A DNA stretch of 33,382 bases from NCBI GenBank assembly GCA_016793645.1, contig JAEUHD010000206.1, positions 1 through 33,382 on the forward strand, in the 5' to 3' direction. Position numbers and translations under genes: made by a program. Under the pieces are notes generated by a model that was given only the letters and a program-made list of their open reading frames with translations, had not been told where the DNA came from and ran no database searches. Source of the DNA: Verrucomicrobiales bacterium. GTDB taxonomy: Bacteria; Verrucomicrobiota; Verrucomicrobiia; Limisphaerales; UBA9464. Shown here piece after piece: positions 32,346 to 33,382 of this stretch (position 1 is the stretch's first letter; the number at the start of each line of letters is the position of its first letter).

Positions 32346-33382
32346 ATGAACTCCGCATTGATGTTCCTCAGAACGATCGGAACCCTGCTTGCATGCAGCG
32401 CACTGTGGGCCCAGCTCGCTGCCCAGTCGCCCGCGGCTCCTCCCCAGCGCAGCCAGGCGGAGCTGGAGACCCTGCTCGGTCCGATCGCACTGTATCCCGA
32501 CCCACTGCTGTCCATCATGTTGCCGGCGGCGTGCTATCCCCTGGAGATCGTCGAGGCGGCGCGCTTTGTGGCCAACACCAACAACATCCCCAAGATTGAT
32601 GCGCAGTCCTGGGACGTGAACGTCAAGAGCGTGGCCAAGATCCCGGCGGCCCTGGCCAAACTGAATGCGGATCTGACATGGACCTCAAACCTGGGCCAGG
32701 CGTTTCTGGATCAGCAAAAGGACGTCATGGACACCGTCCAACTCCTCAGGAACAAGGCCCAGGCTGCGGGAACCCTCAAGACCTCCGAGCAACAGATCGT
32801 GATCGTGACGAACATGGTCATGGAGAAGACGGTGGAGACCAAGGTCGTCGTGGTGACCAATACCATCGTCCAGATCGAGCCGGCCAATCCCCAGGTGGTG
32901 TACGTCCCGCAGTACGTCCCCTCCGCCGTCTACTACCCTCCGCCGACCTACAACCCGCTGACGCCGCTGATCACCTTCGGGGTCGGTGTGGCCGTCGGGG
33001 CGATCGTCGCCAACAACTGCGATTGGCACTACGGGGGCATCTATGTTGGCGGAGGCTGGGGCTACCACGGCGGCTACTACGGCGGCAACAACAACGTCAA
33101 CATCAACATCAACAACAACAACACGATCAACAATATCGGGAACAATAATAACATCGGGAACAACAACCGCCCCGGGACGGGTCCCGGGCAGGCCTGGAAA
33201 CCCGACAGCTCCCGACTGCGAACCGCCGGAGCTCCCGGCTCCGCAACCGCCTATCAGTCCCGGGAGGCGCGCGGGTGGGGTTCGTCGGCATCGGCACCCT
33301 CCGCGGCCACGATGCCCGGCTCCGGCAATCGCCCGGCCGCCTCGTCCTTCCCGGGAGGAGGTTCCCGGCCATCCACGGGCAC
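32346..33382 (+). CDS. DUF3300 family protein (3' end beyond the window)
   Basis: At least 345 residues, frame open to the edge. Sec signal peptide near residues 1-27 (MFLRTIGTLLACSALWAQLAA). The DUF3300 core is clear: ELETLLGPIALYPDPLLSIM, then a helical region with KIDAQSWDVNVKSVAKIPAAL and TWTSNLGQAFLDQQKDVMD, and the QVVYVPQYVPSAVYYPPP segment. A Gly/Tyr-rich hydrophobic part follows, then an Asn-rich low-complexity run (about 245-278) and a Ser/Pro/Gly-rich tail. Periplasmic or outer-envelope location is likely. Function of DUF3300 is unknown. Its start is 110 bases from the divergent operator at 32220-32236, which might affect it. Confidence 0.88.
   Translation, partial: MNSALMFLRTIGTLLACSALWAQLAAQSPAAPPQRSQAELETLLGPIALYPDPLLSIMLPAACYPLEIVEAARFVANTNNIPKIDAQSWDVNVKSVAKIPAALAKLNADLTWTSNLGQAFLDQQKDVMDTVQLLRNKAQAAGTLKTSEQQIVIVTNMVMEKTVETKVVVVTNTIVQIEPANPQVVYVPQYVPSAVYYPPPTYNPLTPLITFGVGVAVGAIVANNCDWHYGGIYVGGGWGYHGGYYGGNNNVNININNNNTINNIGNNNNIGNNNRPGTGPGQAWKPDSSRLRTAGAPGSATAYQSREARGWGSSASAPSAATMPGSGNRPAASSFPGGGSRPSTG

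Noticed and set aside
33085-33180. AAC/AAT-rich stretch resembling a microsatellite
   Set aside because: It is in frame inside the DUF3300 gene and encodes an Asn-rich segment, a common feature of the family's variable part.
1-33382. CRISPR arrays, tRNA and rRNA genes
   Set aside because: No evenly spaced direct repeats, no cloverleaf with a TTC loop and no rRNA-like stretch were noticed in the gaps; reading by eye could still miss a divergent tRNA.

Overview
The window is a high-GC bacterial chromosome segment with densely packed genes. The gene mix points to Verrucomicrobiota, probably a Pedosphaera/Limisphaerales-like lineage: a Tat-type Gfo/Idh/MocA oxidoreductase, an ECF sigma/cupin anti-sigma pair, DUF6487, DUF4143, DUF3300, McsA-McsB-ClpC without CtsR, and short dispersed GCCTGAAGGC elements. 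This placement is inferred from content only; no rRNA or other phylogenetic marker is present.

Positions 1-2255 look like the start of a chromosomal integron. The N-terminus of a tyrosine recombinase runs leftwards off the edge. Facing it are three clear gene cassettes and a fourth less clear one, separated by attC-like sites of 93-101 bp. In the three clear cassettes the first seven bases are the exact reverse complement of that cassette's own R'' box (GTTGGGC/GCCCAAC, GTTCTGC/GCAGAAC, GTTCGGC/GCCGAAC). The cassettes encode small unknown proteins: a lipoprotein, a soluble protein and two membrane proteins. A DUF4143 AAA ATPase follows (2382-3527).

Positions 3644-15388 hold housekeeping and accessory metabolism. 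There is a minus-strand chain fumC, a nucleoside-deoxyribosyltransferase-like gene and a 2OG-Fe(II) oxygenase. Next come an ECF sigma factor with a cupin anti-sigma factor, a cytochrome P450, a DUF6487 zinc protein, membrane proteins, a Tat-exported oxidoreductase, a ROK kinase and an SDR dehydrogenase.

Positions 15491-23780 carry mcsA-mcsB-clpC (protein-arginine phosphorylation and proteolysis), an OlsB-like N-acyltransferase, cdsA, dxr and a secreted leucine-rich-repeat protein.

Positions 24009-28275 carry ilvE and then three genes joined by ATGA overlaps: a cytoplasmic GH84 hexosaminidase, a GNAT acetyltransferase and a ChbC-type EIIC permease. The first two match, in order, the catalytic-plus-stalk part and the C-terminal acetyltransferase-like part of animal O-GlcNAcase, so the operon looks like a split form of that enzyme with an intact acetyl-CoA loop and a linked sugar transporter.

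Positions 28559-33382 carry small envelope proteins, a structured intergenic repeat that may be an IscB-omega/HEARO-like RNA, and a minus-strand group of a six-TM protein, a winged-helix regulator and ispH. A shared CTTTG-N5-CAAAG operator lies just before the start codons of the TM-protein gene and ispH, suggesting that the regulator controls itself and a late MEP-pathway enzyme. A DUF3300 protein runs off the right edge.
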